Source: Prochlorococcus sp. AH-736-L23 | GTDB lineage: Bacteria > Cyanobacteriota > Cyanobacteriia > PCC-6307 > Cyanobiaceae | Direction: 5' to 3' | Assembly (NCBI GenBank): GCA_028141225.1 | Contig: JAOIPS010000007.1 | Coordinates: 1 to 56,488, forward strand | DNA length: 56,488 nucleotides | In this document: positions 47,127 to 56,488 of the stretch, piece by piece | How positions within the stretch are numbered: the first letter of the stretch is position 1 | Layout: the number at the start of each line of letters is the position of its first letter | Notes under the pieces: generated by a model | Told to the model about the DNA's origin: nothing | Database searches by the model: none | Seen by the model: the letters and a program-made list of their open reading frames with translations, nothing else | Translations under genes and position numbers: made by a program

Positions 47127-47509
47127 CAAAAACATCTGAAACAACAAAAACAGCAATTGCTCATGGTAATTATGTTCGCGGATCAGCCTCTAAAGTTAGA
47201 AGAGTTTTGGATCAGATAAGGGGTAGGTCTTATAGAGATGCTTTGATTATGTTGGAATTTATGCCTTACAGATCTACAGACCCCATTACTAAAGTCCTAA
47301 GATCTGCTGTTGCCAATGCAGAACATAACCTTGGAATGGATCCATCTACTTTAGTTATTTCATCTGCATGGGCTAATAGTGGTCCAGTTATGAAAAGGTA
47401 TAGGCCCAGAGCTCAAGGTCGAGCTTTTTCAATTAAAAAACAGACTTGCCACATCAGTATTTCTGTTGAATCTGCTCCTATTCAAACTAATGCGGAGGTA
47501 CAAAACTAA
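47123..47509 (+). CDS. rplV: 50S ribosomal protein L22
   Basis: 128 residues. Exit-tunnel protein with the long beta-hairpin. [34 protein letters not shown] and [24 protein letters not shown] are typical. The start overlaps the S19 stop by 4 bases; its stop and the rpsC ATG share one base (TAATG). Confidence 0.98.
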   Translation: MTKTSETTKTAIAHGNYVRGSASKVRRVLDQIRGRSYRDALIMLEFMPYRSTDPITKVLRSAVANAEHNLGMDPSTLVISSAWANSGPVMKRYRPRAQGRAFSIKKQTCHISISVESAPIQTNAEVQN

Positions 47510-48240
47510 TGGGACATAAAATACATCCTTCTGGACTAAGATTAGGAATTACACAAGAGCATCGCTCTAAGTGGTTTGCTACTTCTAAAACATATCCAAT
47601 TCTTCTCCAAGAAGATTTTAAAATTCGTACCTTCATACAAAAAAAATATGCAGCGGCTGGAATCAGCGATGTTTTAATAGCTAGAAAAGCTGACCAACTA
47701 GAACTTGAATTAAAAACAGCAAGACCAGGAGTTATAGTTGGCAGACAAGGAAGTGGGATTGAAGAATTAAGATCTGGCATTCAAAAAACTATAGGGGATA
47801 GAACAAGGCAAGTTAGAATAAATGTTGTTGAAGTTGAACGCGTAGATGCCGATGCTTTTTTACTTGCTGAATATATTGCTCAACAACTTGAAAAAAGAGT
47901 CGCCTTTAGAAGAACTATCAGAATGGCTCTACAAAGGGCTCAAAGGGCTGGAGTACTAGGACTTAAAATTCAAGTAGGGGGAAGGTTGAATGGTGCTGAA
48001 ATAGCCAGAACTGAATGGACTAGAGAAGGTAGAGTTCCATTACATACATTGAGAGCTGAAATTGACTACGCAACACGTGAAGCTAATACAACTTACGGTG
48101 TTCTAGGGATTAAAGTTTGGGTTTTCAAAGGTGAAGTGCTCCCTAAAGAAGAACAAACTATCCCTGTGGGTGCGAGCCCTAAGAGGAAAGCTAGCAGAAG
48201 ACCTCAGCAATTTGAGGATCGTTCAAATGATAATTCATAG
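47509..48240 (+). CDS. rpsC: 30S ribosomal protein S3
   Basis: 243 residues. Two KH-type domains: [43 protein letters not shown] (the GxxG loop) and [34 protein letters not shown] basic, Ser-rich tail ([21 protein letters not shown]) ends it. An AGGAGG follows the stop and serves rplP. Confidence 0.98.
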   Translation: MGHKIHPSGLRLGITQEHRSKWFATSKTYPILLQEDFKIRTFIQKKYAAAGISDVLIARKADQLELELKTARPGVIVGRQGSGIEELRSGIQKTIGDRTRQVRINVVEVERVDADAFLLAEYIAQQLEKRVAFRRTIRMALQRAQRAGVLGLKIQVGGRLNGAEIARTEWTREGRVPLHTLRAEIDYATREANTTYGVLGIKVWVFKGEVLPKEEQTIPVGASPKRKASRRPQQFEDRSNDNS

Positions 48241-48251
48241 GAGGTATAAAA

Positions 48252-48734
48252 ATGCTTAGTCCAAAACGTACAAAATTCCGTAAACAACATAGAGGCAGAA
48301 TGAGGGGAGTAGCCTCAAAAGGCAATACCATTGCATTCGGTCAATTTGCTCTCCAAGCTCAAGACTGTGGCTGGGTAACTGCACGCCAGATTGAAGCAAG
48401 TAGACGAGCTATGACAAGATATATCAAACGTGGTGGTCAAATCTGGATAAGAATTTTTCCTGATAAACCTGTAACCATGAGACCTGCCGAAACTAGAATG
48501 GGTTCTGGTAAAGGTAATCCAGAGTTTTGGGTCGCAGTTGTAAAACCAGGAAGAATACTTTTTGAAATGGGTGGTGAAGATATCACTGAGAATATTGCGA
48601 AGGAAGCTATGCGTCTGGCTCAATACAAACTTCCTGTAAAAACAAAATTTATCTCCATTGATAAAAATCTAGAAGTTGCCTCCAAAGAAAAGAAAAATAT
48701 TACAAAAAAATCACAAGAGGAGGTTAAACAATGA
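48252..48734 (+). CDS. rplP: 50S ribosomal protein L16
   Basis: 160 residues. Contacts tRNA at the A and P sites. [65 protein letters not shown] and [26 protein letters not shown] are clear. The tail is longer than E. coli (136 residues) by a Lys-rich extension. AGGAGG at 48718-48723 precedes the overlapping rpmC start. Confidence 0.98.
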   Translation: MLSPKRTKFRKQHRGRMRGVASKGNTIAFGQFALQAQDCGWVTARQIEASRRAMTRYIKRGGQIWIRIFPDKPVTMRPAETRMGSGKGNPEFWVAVVKPGRILFEMGGEDITENIAKEAMRLAQYKLPVKTKFISIDKNLEVASKEKKNITKKSQEEVKQ

Positions 48735-48949
48735 AAAACTCAGAGTCTCTTAAAGAATTTAAAAAATTAAATTCTGATCAAATTACTGAAAAGATTGACC
48801 AATTACGAAAAGATCTTTTTGATTTGAGATTCAAGCAAGCTACGAGACAGCTTAATGAAACTCATAAATTTAAAATCATCAAGAAACAAGTTGCGCAATT
48901 ACTAACTCTCAGTAAAAGTCAATCTGCTTCTAAAACTACTTCTGATTAA
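48731..48949 (+). CDS. rpmC: 50S ribosomal protein L29
   Basis: 72 residues, two helices. [47 protein letters not shown] fits the family. It overlaps rplP by 4 bases (ATGA). A Ser/Thr tail of 15 residues is added at the C-terminus. Confidence 0.96.
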   Translation: MKNSESLKEFKKLNSDQITEKIDQLRKDLFDLRFKQATRQLNETHKFKIIKKQVAQLLTLSKSQSASKTTSD

Positions 48950-48958
48950 TTATTAGTT

Positions 48959-49225
48959 ATGGCACTTAAAGAAAGAATTGGTACTGTTGTCAGCGACAAA
49001 ATGGATAAAACAGTTGTTGTTGCTGTTATTAATAGATATCCACATCCCACTTATAAAAAAATTGTAAGTAGAACCACGAGATATAAGGCTCATGATCCTG
49101 AAAATACATGTGTTTTAGGTGATCGAGTTAAAATCAGAGAAACTAGACCGCTTAGCGCTCATAAAAGATGGGCGATAGAAGAAATTCTCAATAAGACAAG
49201 CCAAGCTAAGGAGGTTAAAAAATGA
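48959..49225 (+). CDS. rpsQ: 30S ribosomal protein S17
   Basis: 88 residues, OB fold. [46 protein letters not shown] and [22 protein letters not shown] are characteristic. The stop overlaps the rplN ATG by 4 bases; AAGGAGG lies just before that ATG. Confidence 0.98.
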
Positions 49226-49587
49226 TTCAACAAGAAACCTATTTAACAGTTGCTGATAATAGCGGAGCGAAGAGACTCCAATGTATTAGGGTTTTAGGTT
49301 CTAATAGAAGATATGCACATGTTGGGGATGTAATTGTAGCAACTGTTAAAGATGCACTTCCGAATATGGGAGTTAAGAAATCTGAGGTTGTGAAAGCCGT
49401 TATCGTTAGAACAAAAGCAACATTAAGAAGAAATACAGGTAATTCAATTAGATTTGATGACAATGCTGCCGTTTTGATTAATGAGGATAAGAATCCAAAA
49501 GGTACTAGAGTTTTTGGTCCTGTAGCCAGAGAACTGCGGGATAAAAACTATACTAAAATTGTTTCTCTTGCTCCGGAGGTGATTTAA
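49222..49587 (+). CDS. rplN: 50S ribosomal protein L14
   Basis: 121 residues. [49 protein letters not shown] and [43 protein letters not shown] are the conserved blocks. Its stop is directly followed by the rplX ATG. Confidence 0.98.
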
Positions 49588-49944
49588 ATGTTGGACTCAT
49601 TAAAACAAAAGAAGAATTTCCAAAGAATAAAAATGAGAATCAAAACTGGAGATTTAGTTAAGGTAATTAATGGAAAAGAAAAGGGCAAAACTGGAGAGGT
49701 TTTAAAAACTATCCCTCTTGAAAATAGAGTTGTAGTGAAAGGAATTAATCTTCGGACCAAACATGTAAAACCAACTCAGGAAGGTGAAACTGGAAGAATT
49801 CTTACAGAGGAGGCATCTTTACATGCATCAAATGTAATGTTCTTCTCAAAAGAAAAAAATCTTATAAGTAAGATTGAATACTTTATTGATAAAGAGGGAG
49901 TTAAGAAAAGAAGACTGAAGAAAACTGGTGAAGTAATTGATTAA
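49588..49944 (+). CDS. rplX: 50S ribosomal protein L24
   Basis: 118 residues, KOW domain ([46 protein letters not shown]). A 15-residue N-terminal extension precedes the usual start; an internal ATG at 49633 would give the conventional N-terminus. I keep the longer form because it abuts the rplN stop and has AGGAGG 13 bases upstream. A 75-base gap with a hairpin follows. Confidence 0.95.
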   Translation: MLDSLKQKKNFQRIKMRIKTGDLVKVINGKEKGKTGEVLKTIPLENRVVVKGINLRTKHVKPTQEGETGRILTEEASLHASNVMFFSKEKNLISKIEYFIDKEGVKKRRLKKTGEVID

Positions 49945-49985
49945 TTTTTCATCAGAAACCAGATTTAAACTTTTTCTAATTTATC

Positions 49986-50007
49986 AATTCTGACAAAGAC
50001 CAGAATT
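49986..50007 (+). promoter_or_regulatory. Hairpin in front of rplE
   Basis: Perfect 7-bp arms AATTCTG (49986-49992) and CAGAATT (50001-50007) enclose an 8-nt loop, ACAAAGAC. The element ends 12 bases before the rplE ATG, inside one of the few real gaps of the operon. No T-run follows, so it is more likely a translational or processing element than a terminator. Confidence 0.5.
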
Positions 50008-50019
50008 AACAAAAAAATT

Positions 50020-50559
50020 ATGACTCTAAAAAATCGCTACAAAGAATCAATTAGACCAAAACTTCTAAAGGAACTTGGTCTTAAAAATATTCATCAAGTA
50101 CCTAAAGTTGTCAAAGTCAACGTTAATAGAGGTCTTGGAGAGGCTGCTTCGAATTCAAAAGCTTTAGAGGCTTCTTTAAATGAAATGGCAACAATTACAG
50201 GACAAAAGGCACTAGTAACTAGGGCCAAGAAAGCTATTGCGGGTTTTAAAATTCGTGAAGGAATGCCAATTGGTTGTACTGTAACTTTAAGAGGTGATAG
50301 AATGTACTCTTTTTTAGAGAGGTTTATAAATCTTGCTTTACCGAGAATAAGAGACTTTAGAGGAGTTAATCCAAAAAGTTTTGATGGGAGAGGGAATTAC
50401 ACCGTTGGAGTGAAAGAGCAATTAATTTTTCCTGAAATCTCTTTTGATAAAATAGATTCAATAAGAGGTATGGATATAACTATTGTCACTAGTGCGAGAT
50501 CTGATCAAGAGGGTAAAGCTCTCTTGCAAGAGTTAGGAATGCCTTTTAGTAAGAATTAA
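50020..50559 (+). CDS. rplE: 50S ribosomal protein L5
   Basis: 179 residues, 5S rRNA binder. [40 protein letters not shown], then [34 protein letters not shown], and the [19 protein letters not shown] [21 protein letters not shown]. The expected cyanobacterial neighbour rpsN is absent after it; rpsH follows at once. A hairpin precedes the start. Confidence 0.98.
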   Translation: MTLKNRYKESIRPKLLKELGLKNIHQVPKVVKVNVNRGLGEAASNSKALEASLNEMATITGQKALVTRAKKAIAGFKIREGMPIGCTVTLRGDRMYSFLERFINLALPRIRDFRGVNPKSFDGRGNYTVGVKEQLIFPEISFDKIDSIRGMDITIVTSARSDQEGKALLQELGMPFSKN

Positions 50560-50569
50560 ATTAAAAACC

Positions 50570-50971
50570 ATGTCAAATCACGATCCTATTTCAGATATGC
50601 TTACTCGAATTAGAAATGCGAGTCAAAAAAAGCATACAACCACAACAATCCCAAGTTCAAAAATGTCCCTAAGTATTGCAAAAGTGCTTCAAAAAGAGGG
50701 ATTCATTTCTGACATTAACGAAGAAGGTGAAGGCTATAAGTCACAAATCATACTTGGTCTGAAATATAGTGGCAAGAATAAATTCCCTACTATACGATCC
50801 ATGCAAAGAGTTAGTAAACCTGGTTTGAGAATTTACAAAAATACTAGAGCTTTACCAAAAGTTCTTGGAGGCCTCGGAGTTGCTATCATATCTACTTCTA
50901 AAGGTGTCATGAGTGACCGTGATGCTAGGAAGCAAGGTATAGGTGGCGAAGTACTTTGCTATGTTTATTAA
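50570..50971 (+). CDS. rpsH: 30S ribosomal protein S8
   Basis: 133 residues. [42 protein letters not shown] and the C-terminal RNA-binding [27 protein letters not shown]. In E. coli S8 represses translation by binding mRNA at the start of rplE. AAGGAGG after its stop serves rplF. Confidence 0.98.
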   Translation: MSNHDPISDMLTRIRNASQKKHTTTTIPSSKMSLSIAKVLQKEGFISDINEEGEGYKSQIILGLKYSGKNKFPTIRSMQRVSKPGLRIYKNTRALPKVLGGLGVAIISTSKGVMSDRDARKQGIGGEVLCYVY

Positions 50972-50983
50972 GGAGGATTAATC

Positions 50984-51523
50984 ATGTCAAGAATTGGAAA
51001 AACACCAGTACCAATACCAGATAAAGTAACTGTTGATTTTGATGGATTAACAGTTACAGTTAAGGGCCCCAAAGGTGAGTTAAAACGTCAGATGCCAGAG
51101 GGAGTTAGTTTTGATAAAAAAGATAATACTGTTGTGGTAATTCCAACTACCACCAAAATATTCTCGAGACAAAGACATGGTTTATGCAGAGCCTTAATTG
51201 CAAATATGGTTGTAGGGGTTAGTCAAGGTTTTTCAAAAAAACTTGAAATTGTAGGCGTCGGATCCAGAGCACAAGTTAAAGGCAAAAATCTAGTTGTTAG
51301 TGCAGGATATAGTCATCCTGTAGAAATGATCCCCCCTGATGGTATAACATACAAAGTTGAGAGTAATACAAACGTTACTGTATCTGGAATTGATAAGGAA
51401 ATTGTTGGTAATGAAGCAGCAAAAATCAGATCAATTAGACCTCCAGAACCATATAAAGGTAAAGGAATTAAATACCATGATGAGAGAATTCTCAGAAAAG
51501 CTGGTAAATCTGGCAAAAAATAA
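50984..51523 (+). CDS. rplF: 50S ribosomal protein L6
   Basis: 179 residues. [32 protein letters not shown], then [32 protein letters not shown], and the signature [26 protein letters not shown]. Standard two-domain length. Confidence 0.98.
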   Translation: MSRIGKTPVPIPDKVTVDFDGLTVTVKGPKGELKRQMPEGVSFDKKDNTVVVIPTTTKIFSRQRHGLCRALIANMVVGVSQGFSKKLEIVGVGSRAQVKGKNLVVSAGYSHPVEMIPPDGITYKVESNTNVTVSGIDKEIVGNEAAKIRSIRPPEPYKGKGIKYHDERILRKAGKSGKK

Positions 51524-51537
51524 TTCCAATTAAAACA

Positions 51538-51906
51538 ATGACCAAACTTTCCCGGAAATTACAAACCCAAAAAAGACATAGAAGATTAAGGAGATTCTTA
51601 ATTGGAGATTCAACACGTCCAAGATTGTCTGTTTTTCGCTCTAATAATCATATCTATGCCCAGGTTATAGATGATACCGCTCAAGCAACTATTTGCTCAG
51701 CTTCAACTGTTGATAAGGAATTAAGAGAAAAATCTGAGAAATTACCTTCTGATTGTAATTCCTCTTCCATTGTTGGAAAATTATTAGCAAAGAGAGCGAT
51801 AAAAAAAGGTATTAAGCAAGTAATTTTTGACCGTGGAGGTAATTTATATCACGGCAGAGTAAAGGCACTTGCAGACGCTGCTCGTGAAGCTGGCCTAGAA
51901 TTCTAA
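51538..51906 (+). CDS. rplR: 50S ribosomal protein L18
   Basis: 122 residues, 5S rRNA binder with L5. [42 protein letters not shown] and the C-terminal [28 protein letters not shown] are typical. It is 14 bases after rplF. Confidence 0.98.
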   Translation: MTKLSRKLQTQKRHRRLRRFLIGDSTRPRLSVFRSNNHIYAQVIDDTAQATICSASTVDKELREKSEKLPSDCNSSSIVGKLLAKRAIKKGIKQVIFDRGGNLYHGRVKALADAAREAGLEF

Positions 51907-51922
51907 CTCTTAATTTTTTACT

Positions 51923-52543
51923 ATGACTGACACTCCATCAAAACAAGATATTCAATCCAAGAACAATAATGTTCCTGGAGCTATGCCCGTAGAACAAAAA
52001 AAGAATAATCGCAATGATCGAAAAAGAAATAAAAGAAGTGATTCAAAAAATCTAGAGAGAGATTCTGATTGGCAAGAAAGAGTTGTTCAAATTCGACGTG
52101 TTTCTAAGACTGTCAAGGGTGGGAAAAAAATGAGTTTTAGAGCAATTGTTGTAGTAGGTAATGAGAAAGGTCAAGTTGGAGTAGGAGTTGGTAAGGCAGG
52201 GGATGTCATTGGTGCGGTGAGAAAGGGAGTTTCTGATGGTAAAAAGAATCTTGTTAGGGTTCCCTTAACCCCTAATAATTCAATACCGACTTTATCTAAA
52301 GGTAGAGATGGTGCTGCTAATGTACTAATTAGACCAGCTGCCCCAGGTACAGGAGTAATTGCTGGTGGTTCAATAAGAACAGTTTTAGAATTAGCAGGTA
52401 TAAAAAATGTATTAGCAAAAAGGTTGGGTAGTAAAACACCTTTGAATAATGCAAGAGCTGCTATGGTAGCTCTTTCTCAATTAAGAACACACAAATCTGC
52501 CTCAAGGGAGAGAGGTATCTCACTTGAACAGCTCTATTCTTAA
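51923..52543 (+). CDS. rpsE: 30S ribosomal protein S5
   Basis: 206 residues. A 45-residue polar, basic N-terminal extension precedes the double-stranded RNA-binding domain ([46 protein letters not shown]). [27 protein letters not shown] follows. The extension resembles other picocyanobacterial S5 and looks disordered. Confidence 0.97.
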   Translation: MTDTPSKQDIQSKNNNVPGAMPVEQKKNNRNDRKRNKRSDSKNLERDSDWQERVVQIRRVSKTVKGGKKMSFRAIVVVGNEKGQVGVGVGKAGDVIGAVRKGVSDGKKNLVRVPLTPNNSIPTLSKGRDGAANVLIRPAAPGTGVIAGGSIRTVLELAGIKNVLAKRLGSKTPLNNARAAMVALSQLRTHKSASRERGISLEQLYS

Positions 52544-52548
52544 AAATT

Positions 52549-53007
52549 ATGACTTCAACATTAAATACACTTAAATCAAACTCTGGATCGAGAAAGAAAA
52601 AATTAAGAAAAGGTAGAGGTATTTCGGCCGGACAGGGTGCATCATGTGGTTTTGGAATGAGAGGACAAAAGTCCCGTTCTGGAAGACCTACACGTCCAGG
52701 TTTTGAAGGTGGCCAAATGCCACTATATAGAAGAGTTCCAAAATTAAAGCACTTTGAAATAATTAATCAAAAGAAATTTTCCATAATTAATTTAGAAAAA
52801 TTAAACGATTTTAAAGATAACGAAACAGTTAACTTAGACTCACTAGTTAAAAAAGGATTAATCTTCAAGCCAAAATTTCCATTAAAAATTCTTGGTAACG
52901 GAAAACTTAATGTAAAGTTAAAAGTCCAAGCTCATGCATTTACAAAAGTTGCAAAACAAAAAATTGAGGACGCAGGTGGATCCTGCGAGCTTATAAATAA
53001 TAAATAA
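52549..53007 (+). CDS. rplO: 50S ribosomal protein L15
   Basis: 152 residues. [38 protein letters not shown] is the glycine-rich N-terminal region, and [18 protein letters not shown] the next block. rpmD (L30) is absent before it, as expected for cyanobacteria. secY follows after 29 bases. Confidence 0.97.
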   Translation: MTSTLNTLKSNSGSRKKKLRKGRGISAGQGASCGFGMRGQKSRSGRPTRPGFEGGQMPLYRRVPKLKHFEIINQKKFSIINLEKLNDFKDNETVNLDSLVKKGLIFKPKFPLKILGNGKLNVKLKVQAHAFTKVAKQKIEDAGGSCELINNK

Positions 53008-53036
53008 ATTTATTAAAAATTTAGGTAAACTTCAAA

Positions 53037-54356
53037 ATGTTTGTCAACAAAAGTAGAAATCCTAGCGCTTCTGAAATACTTTCCCAATTATTTCTAAATA
53101 AAGAGCTAAGGGGTAGAGTTTTAACTACTTTAGGTCTTCTACTTTTAGTAAGACTTGGTATATATATCCCTATGCCTGGTATTGATAGGGTTGCTTTTAA
53201 AAGTTTTATAGATCAAGGAGGGCAATTAATAGGTTTTTTAGATATTTTTACCGGAGGAGGAATTTCAACTTTAGGAATATTCGCATTAGGCATTCTTCCC
53301 TTTATCAACGCATCAATTATTATTCAGCTTCTGACAGCTTCATTGCCTGTGCTTGAAGATTTGCAAAAAAATGAAGGGGAAGCGGGAAGAAGAAAAATTG
53401 CTCAAATAACAAGATATGTTTCATTAGGATGGGGTTTTTTGCAAAGTATAATTTTTTCCTTAATTCTCAGACAATATGCTATTCAGGGGATAAGTGAGAC
53501 TACATTTGTCTTACAAACCTCAATTGCCTTGGTTACTGGCTCAATGTTAGTAATGTGGTTTAGTGAAATTATTACGGAGAAAGGGATAGGTCAAGGAGCT
53601 TCACTTGTAATTTTTTTGAATATTGTTTCGACTTTACCTAAAGCTCTAAGCTCAACGATTGAAAAAGCTCAAACTGGCGATAGAGGAGATGTTTTAGGTA
53701 TAGCAGTTTTACTTGGAGTATTTTTACTAACAATTGTTGGGATCATTTTTGTACAAGAGGGAGCAAGACGTATTCCAATTGTTAGTGCAAAAAGGCAGAT
53801 AGGAAATTCAACATTACTTCCTACAAGGCAAAGTTATTTACCTTTGAAATTAAATGCAGGAGGAGTCATGCCTATCATATTTGCATCTGCTTTAATCTTT
53901 TTACCTATAACTATTGCAAATGTTACCGGTAATCCAGTCTTAATAAAGTTAGCCGGTAGTTTAAATCCAGGATCTTCTAATCCATGGCCATATGCTCTTA
54001 CATTCTTCTCACTGATTTTGGGATTCTCCTATTTTTATGCATCTCTTACTATTAATCCAGTTGATGTAGCTTCAAATTTAAAGAAAGGTGGAGTAGCCAT
54101 ACCAGGAGTTAGACCAGGAACTAATACAGCAAACTACCTATCAGGTATACAAAATAGGTTGACTTTATTGGGCGGATTATTTCTGGGTTCAGTAGCTATA
54201 ATCCCAGCTGCAGTAGAAAGAGCTACAAATGTGCAGACCTTTCAAGGTTTAGGAGCAACTTCATTACTTATTCTTGTAGGTGTTGCTATAGATACTGCTA
54301 AGCAAATTCAAACTTATGTTATTTCACAAAGGTATGAGGGACTAATTAATAATTAA
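53037..54356 (+). CDS. secY: Preprotein translocase subunit SecY
   Basis: 439 residues, ten transmembrane helices; the protein-conducting channel of the plasma and thylakoid membranes. [11 protein letters not shown] near residue 40, the plug region after [34 protein letters not shown], and [10 protein letters not shown] in the C-terminal half (positively charged loop used by SecA and ribosomes). [22 protein letters not shown] is the C5 loop signature. The adk ATG shares its last base (TAATG-type overlap). Confidence 0.98.
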   Translation: MFVNKSRNPSASEILSQLFLNKELRGRVLTTLGLLLLVRLGIYIPMPGIDRVAFKSFIDQGGQLIGFLDIFTGGGISTLGIFALGILPFINASIIIQLLTASLPVLEDLQKNEGEAGRRKIAQITRYVSLGWGFLQSIIFSLILRQYAIQGISETTFVLQTSIALVTGSMLVMWFSEIITEKGIGQGASLVIFLNIVSTLPKALSSTIEKAQTGDRGDVLGIAVLLGVFLLTIVGIIFVQEGARRIPIVSAKRQIGNSTLLPTRQSYLPLKLNAGGVMPIIFASALIFLPITIANVTGNPVLIKLAGSLNPGSSNPWPYALTFFSLILGFSYFYASLTINPVDVASNLKKGGVAIPGVRPGTNTANYLSGIQNRLTLLGGLFLGSVAIIPAAVERATNVQTFQGLGATSLLILVGVAIDTAKQIQTYVISQRYEGLINN

Positions 54357-54904
54357 TGAAGAAACATTTACTATTTTTAGGAGCTCCTGGAGCAGGAAAA
54401 GGGACCCAAGCAGAATTGCTAAGTAAAACTAATTCTTACTTACACCTTTCTACTGGAGAATTATTAAGAAAAGAAATCGAAATGAAAACTACCCTTGGTA
54501 TTCAGGTAAAGGATATTATGAATCGAGGGGAACTTGTTAGTGATGAACTGGTACTAAAGATTGTAAGGCAAAATTTAGTTAAGGATAATAAAGGTTGGAT
54601 CTTAGATGGTTACCCAAGAAATTTATCCCAAGCAGATTCATTGAATGAAGTCTTGAAGGAAATAAATCAACCTTTGGAATTAGTTTTTTATTTAGATATA
54701 CCAGAAGAAGTACTAATTAAGCGTTTGCTTTTAAGAGGAAGAAAAGATGATACGGAAGAGACAATTAAAACAAGAGTTGACATTTATAAAAAAACTACAG
54801 AACCATTAATTCAATATTTTAAGGATCTCTCATTGTTAGAATATATTGATGCTGATAGAGATTTAAAAACCATTTCCTCTGATATCAAACAAAAAATGGC
54901 TTGA
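54356..54904 (+). CDS. adk: Adenylate kinase
   Basis: 182 residues. Balances AMP, ADP and ATP. P-loop [34 protein letters not shown], and [14 protein letters not shown] near residue 82. [32 protein letters not shown] shows the short lid form with no four-cysteine zinc lid. It overlaps secY by 1 base and ends 45 bases before rpmJ. Confidence 0.97.
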   Translation: MKKHLLFLGAPGAGKGTQAELLSKTNSYLHLSTGELLRKEIEMKTTLGIQVKDIMNRGELVSDELVLKIVRQNLVKDNKGWILDGYPRNLSQADSLNEVLKEINQPLELVFYLDIPEEVLIKRLLLRGRKDDTEETIKTRVDIYKKTTEPLIQYFKDLSLLEYIDADRDLKTISSDIKQKMA

Positions 54905-54949
54905 TGATGATGTAGAATATAGTATTAACGTTTTATTTGTTAAACCCCT

Positions 54950-55066
54950 ATGAAGGTCAGATCTTCAGTCAAAAAAATTAGTCCTGACGATCAGATCGTG
55001 AGGAGAAGAGGTAAAATCTATGTTATCAACAAGAAAAGACCTCGCAATAAACAGCGTCAGGGTTAA
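54950..55066 (+). CDS. rpmJ: 50S ribosomal protein L36, zinc-ligand-free form
   Basis: 38 residues, a normal L36 length, with MKVRSSVKK at the start and RNKQRQG at the end. The four zinc ligands of the usual form (Cys, Cys, Cys, His) are all replaced: SPDD stands where C-x-x-C would be, VIN where VIC would be, and N where the His would be. This is the C-minus type, which does not need zinc. It was found by reading the gap between adk and rpsM. Confidence 0.93.
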   Translation: MKVRSSVKKISPDDQIVRRRGKIYVINKKRPRNKQRQG

Positions 55067-55077
55067 ACTTCAACCCT
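55059..55077 (+). repeat. Hairpin over the rpmJ stop codon
   Basis: AGGGTT (55059-55064) pairs with AACCCT (55072-55077) around a 7-nt loop; the stop TAA (55064-55066) lies at the edge of the stem. No T-run follows. Confidence 0.4.
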
Positions 55078-55107
55078 AAAATTCAAACTTTTACTTATTC
55101 AAAACAC

Positions 55108-55473
55108 GTGGCCAGGATTGCAGGAATTGACATCCCTCGCGAAAAGCGAGTTGAAATTGCACTAACATACGTCTATGGAATTGGTTTAACGAGATCAAAG
55201 CTAATTCTTGCTAATACGGGTGTAAACCCTGATACTCGTGTCAAAGACCTTTCAGATTCTGATGTTCAAAAGCTCAGAGGTGCTACAGAAGAATTCACTT
55301 TAGAGGGTGATTTGAGAAGAAAAGAGGGAATGGCTTTAAAACGTCTACAAGATATAGGGTGTGTAAGAGGAAGAAGACACAGAATGAGTCTTCCAGTAAG
55401 AGGTCAAAGAACCAGAACCAATGCAAGAACAAGAAGGGGTTCTAGGAAAACAGTTGCTGGAAGAAAAAAATAA
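55108..55473 (+). CDS. rpsM: 30S ribosomal protein S13
   Basis: 121 residues with a GTG start at 55108 ([25 protein letters not shown]). [35 protein letters not shown] and a basic tail are normal. The GTG is 41 bases after rpmJ, without a strong ribosome-binding site; the neighbouring region is A/T rich. Confidence 0.98.
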   Translation: MARIAGIDIPREKRVEIALTYVYGIGLTRSKLILANTGVNPDTRVKDLSDSDVQKLRGATEEFTLEGDLRRKEGMALKRLQDIGCVRGRRHRMSLPVRGQRTRTNARTRRGSRKTVAGRKK

Positions 55474-55517
55474 ATAACTAAATCTATTTACAAATTGAAG
55501 TATTAAATTAAAACATC

Positions 55518-55910
55518 ATGGCAGCTACAGTAAAAAAAACAGGTTCCAAGAAATCTAAACGTAATGTACCCAATGGCGTGGTACATATTCAAAGCACATT
55601 TAATAATACGATCGTCTCAATTACTGACACCTCTGGCCATGTAATTTCTTGGTCTTCTGCAGGCGCAAGTGGATTTAAAGGTGCTCGGAAAGGTACGCCA
55701 TTTGCGGCTCAAACAGCTGCTGAAGCTGCAGCTAGAAGAGCACTTGATCAAGGCATGAGACAAATAGAAGTACTAGTTAGAGGGCCTGGCGCAGGTAGGG
55801 AAACGGCCATAAGAGCTTTACAAGTGGCCGGATTAGAAATAACTCTAATAAGAGATGTAACTCCATTACCTCATAATGGATGCAGGAGACCTAAACGGAG
55901 ACGCGTTTAG
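55518..55910 (+). CDS. rpsK: 30S ribosomal protein S11
   Basis: 130 residues. [47 protein letters not shown] and the C-terminal [20 protein letters not shown] match the family. The last codons and the TAG lie inside a perfect 11-bp inverted repeat (55887-55914). Confidence 0.98.
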   Translation: MAATVKKTGSKKSKRNVPNGVVHIQSTFNNTIVSITDTSGHVISWSSAGASGFKGARKGTPFAAQTAAEAAARRALDQGMRQIEVLVRGPGAGRETAIRALQVAGLEITLIRDVTPLPHNGCRRPKRRRV

Positions 55911-55914
55911 GTCT
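55887..55914 (+). promoter_or_regulatory. Perfect 11-bp hairpin across the rpsK stop codon
   Basis: AGACCTAAACG (55887-55897) and CGTTTAGGTCT (55904-55914) flank a 6-nt loop GAGACG. The TAG stop of rpsK (55908-55910) is in the right arm. No T-run follows; a C11A8 tract begins 13 bases downstream instead. Likely an RNA processing, stability or attenuation element between rpsK and rpoA. Confidence 0.6.
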
Positions 55915-55927
55915 TAACCATTCTCAA

Positions 55928-55946
55928 CCCCCCCCCCCAAAAAAAA
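55928..55946 (+). repeat. C11A8 homopolymer pair upstream of rpoA
   Basis: Eleven C residues (55928-55938) followed by eight A (55939-55946), in a genome where C-runs are rare. The octamer TCTTAACC flanks the tract at 55912-55919 and 55948-55955. The tract lies 21 bases before the rpoA GTG. Confidence 0.6.
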
Positions 55947-55967
55947 TTCTTAACCTCATTATTTTCC

Positions 55968-56488
55968 GTGTTGCAATACCAGATTGAAAGAATCGACCAT
56001 CAAATAGCAGATGATCGCTCCCAAACAGGAACTTTTTTAATTGGCCCTCTAGAAAGGGGACAAGCTACAACCTTGGGTAATTCCCTCAGAAGAGTCCTTA
56101 TGGGAGGGCTTGAAGGGAGTGCAGTTACTGCAGTAAGAATAGCAGGAATTAATCATGAATATGCCACTATTCCTGGAGTTAGAGAAGACGTTTTAGATAT
56201 TCTTCTTAATTGCAAGCAACTATCAATAAATAGTTCTAATCCAGAGCTCGAAATCGGGAGGTTAGTAGCGAGTGGTCCAATGGAGGTGAAGGCGAATGAC
56301 ATACAATTCTCCTCTCAAGTTGAAATTGTTGACGGCGAAAAACCGATCGCGACTATTCAGGAGGGTCATAACTTAGAGTTGGAAATCCACGTTGAAAGAG
56401 GTGTTGGATATAGACCCGTAGACCGTAAGAGTGAAGAGACAAATGCTATTGATTTACTTCAGATAGATGCTGTATTTATGCCAGTGAA
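55968..56488 (+). CDS. rpoA: DNA-directed RNA polymerase alpha subunit, partial
   Basis: 173 complete codons, then the right window edge. The GTG start at 55968 yields [13 protein letters not shown], the N-terminus usual in cyanobacteria. The assembly domain has [35 protein letters not shown] and [23 protein letters not shown], then [19 protein letters not shown]. The C-terminal DNA-binding domain is beyond the window. It is preceded by a C11A8 tract and a strong hairpin that may set its expression apart from rpsK. Confidence 0.98.
   Translation, partial: MLQYQIERIDHQIADDRSQTGTFLIGPLERGQATTLGNSLRRVLMGGLEGSAVTAVRIAGINHEYATIPGVREDVLDILLNCKQLSINSSNPELEIGRLVASGPMEVKANDIQFSSQVEIVDGEKPIATIQEGHNLELEIHVERGVGYRPVDRKSEETNAIDLLQIDAVFMPV

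Noticed and set aside
1..56488. Mobile elements, CRISPR arrays, prophage or restriction systems
   Set aside because: No transposase, integrase, repeat-spacer array or phage gene was found in any frame; the region is ordinary core chromosome.

Overview
The window is a compact, A+T-rich piece of a picocyanobacterial chromosome. Gene content points to marine Prochlorococcus, most likely a high-light ecotype. It has photosystem I psaD, ndhN, the clock-associated gene ldpA, a CAAD-domain thylakoid-type protein, a panC-cmk fusion, heme oxygenase with pebA/pebB, cyanobacterial gshA and ppc, and the cyanobacterial ribosomal order starting at rplC with no rpsN after rplE. I saw no insertion sequence, prophage, integrase, CRISPR array or island-like break in base composition. 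The ecotype is inferred from low GC and gene order, without a database comparison.

Layout. 1-1776 holds most of glycogen phosphorylase (minus strand, 3' end outside the window). 1909-6445 (+) holds a cation/proton antiporter, an alpha/beta hydrolase, an aldose-1-epimerase-like protein and a four-carbon acid-sugar kinase-like protein. icd follows on the minus strand. 7987-10760 (+) holds an unknown protein and the bilin genes ho1, pebA and pebB. 10793-19138 alternates between strands: a low-molecular-weight phosphatase, panC-cmk, purM, unknown picocyanobacterial proteins, tRNA-Cys, an LpxB-related protein, a ribonuclease D-like exonuclease, a cytochrome b6f cofactor-assembly protein and hemF. 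19297-29709 (+) is one long run: mrp, rodA, a degenerate sensor kinase, psaD, trpE, gshA, ppc and a putative acetyltransferase. 29721-44073 is mixed: tRNA-Arg, recF, speD, larE, a double cobO, moeB-rhodanese, CAAD protein, fructosamine kinase, crtD, tyrA, a DinG-like remnant, recA with a LexA box, a HAD phosphatase behind tRNA-Gln, ldpA and ndhN. 44353 to the end (+) is the ribosomal protein superoperon, rplC to rpoA, with secY, adk and rpmJ inside; rpoA runs off the right edge.

How it fits together. Most genes are housekeeping: carbon storage and anaplerosis (glgP, ppc, icd), tetrapyrrole and bilin metabolism (hemF, ho1, pebA, pebB), amino acids (trpE, tyrA), thiol and polyamine (gshA, speD), cofactors (panC, moeB, cobO, larE), DNA repair (recA, recF) and translation. 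Packing is extreme. Convergent pairs are separated by 2 to 27 bases or overlap, and one divergent pair has only 4 bases between its start codons.

No clear new multi-gene system is visible. The best leads are local: a recF start that needs one extra A in a homopolymer, a perfect 11-bp hairpin over the rpsK stop followed by C11A8 before rpoA, hairpins before ho1 and rplE, an inverted repeat between larE and cobO, a zinc-ligand-free ribosomal protein L36, and two proteins that look like catalytically dead relatives of a histidine kinase and of DinG.
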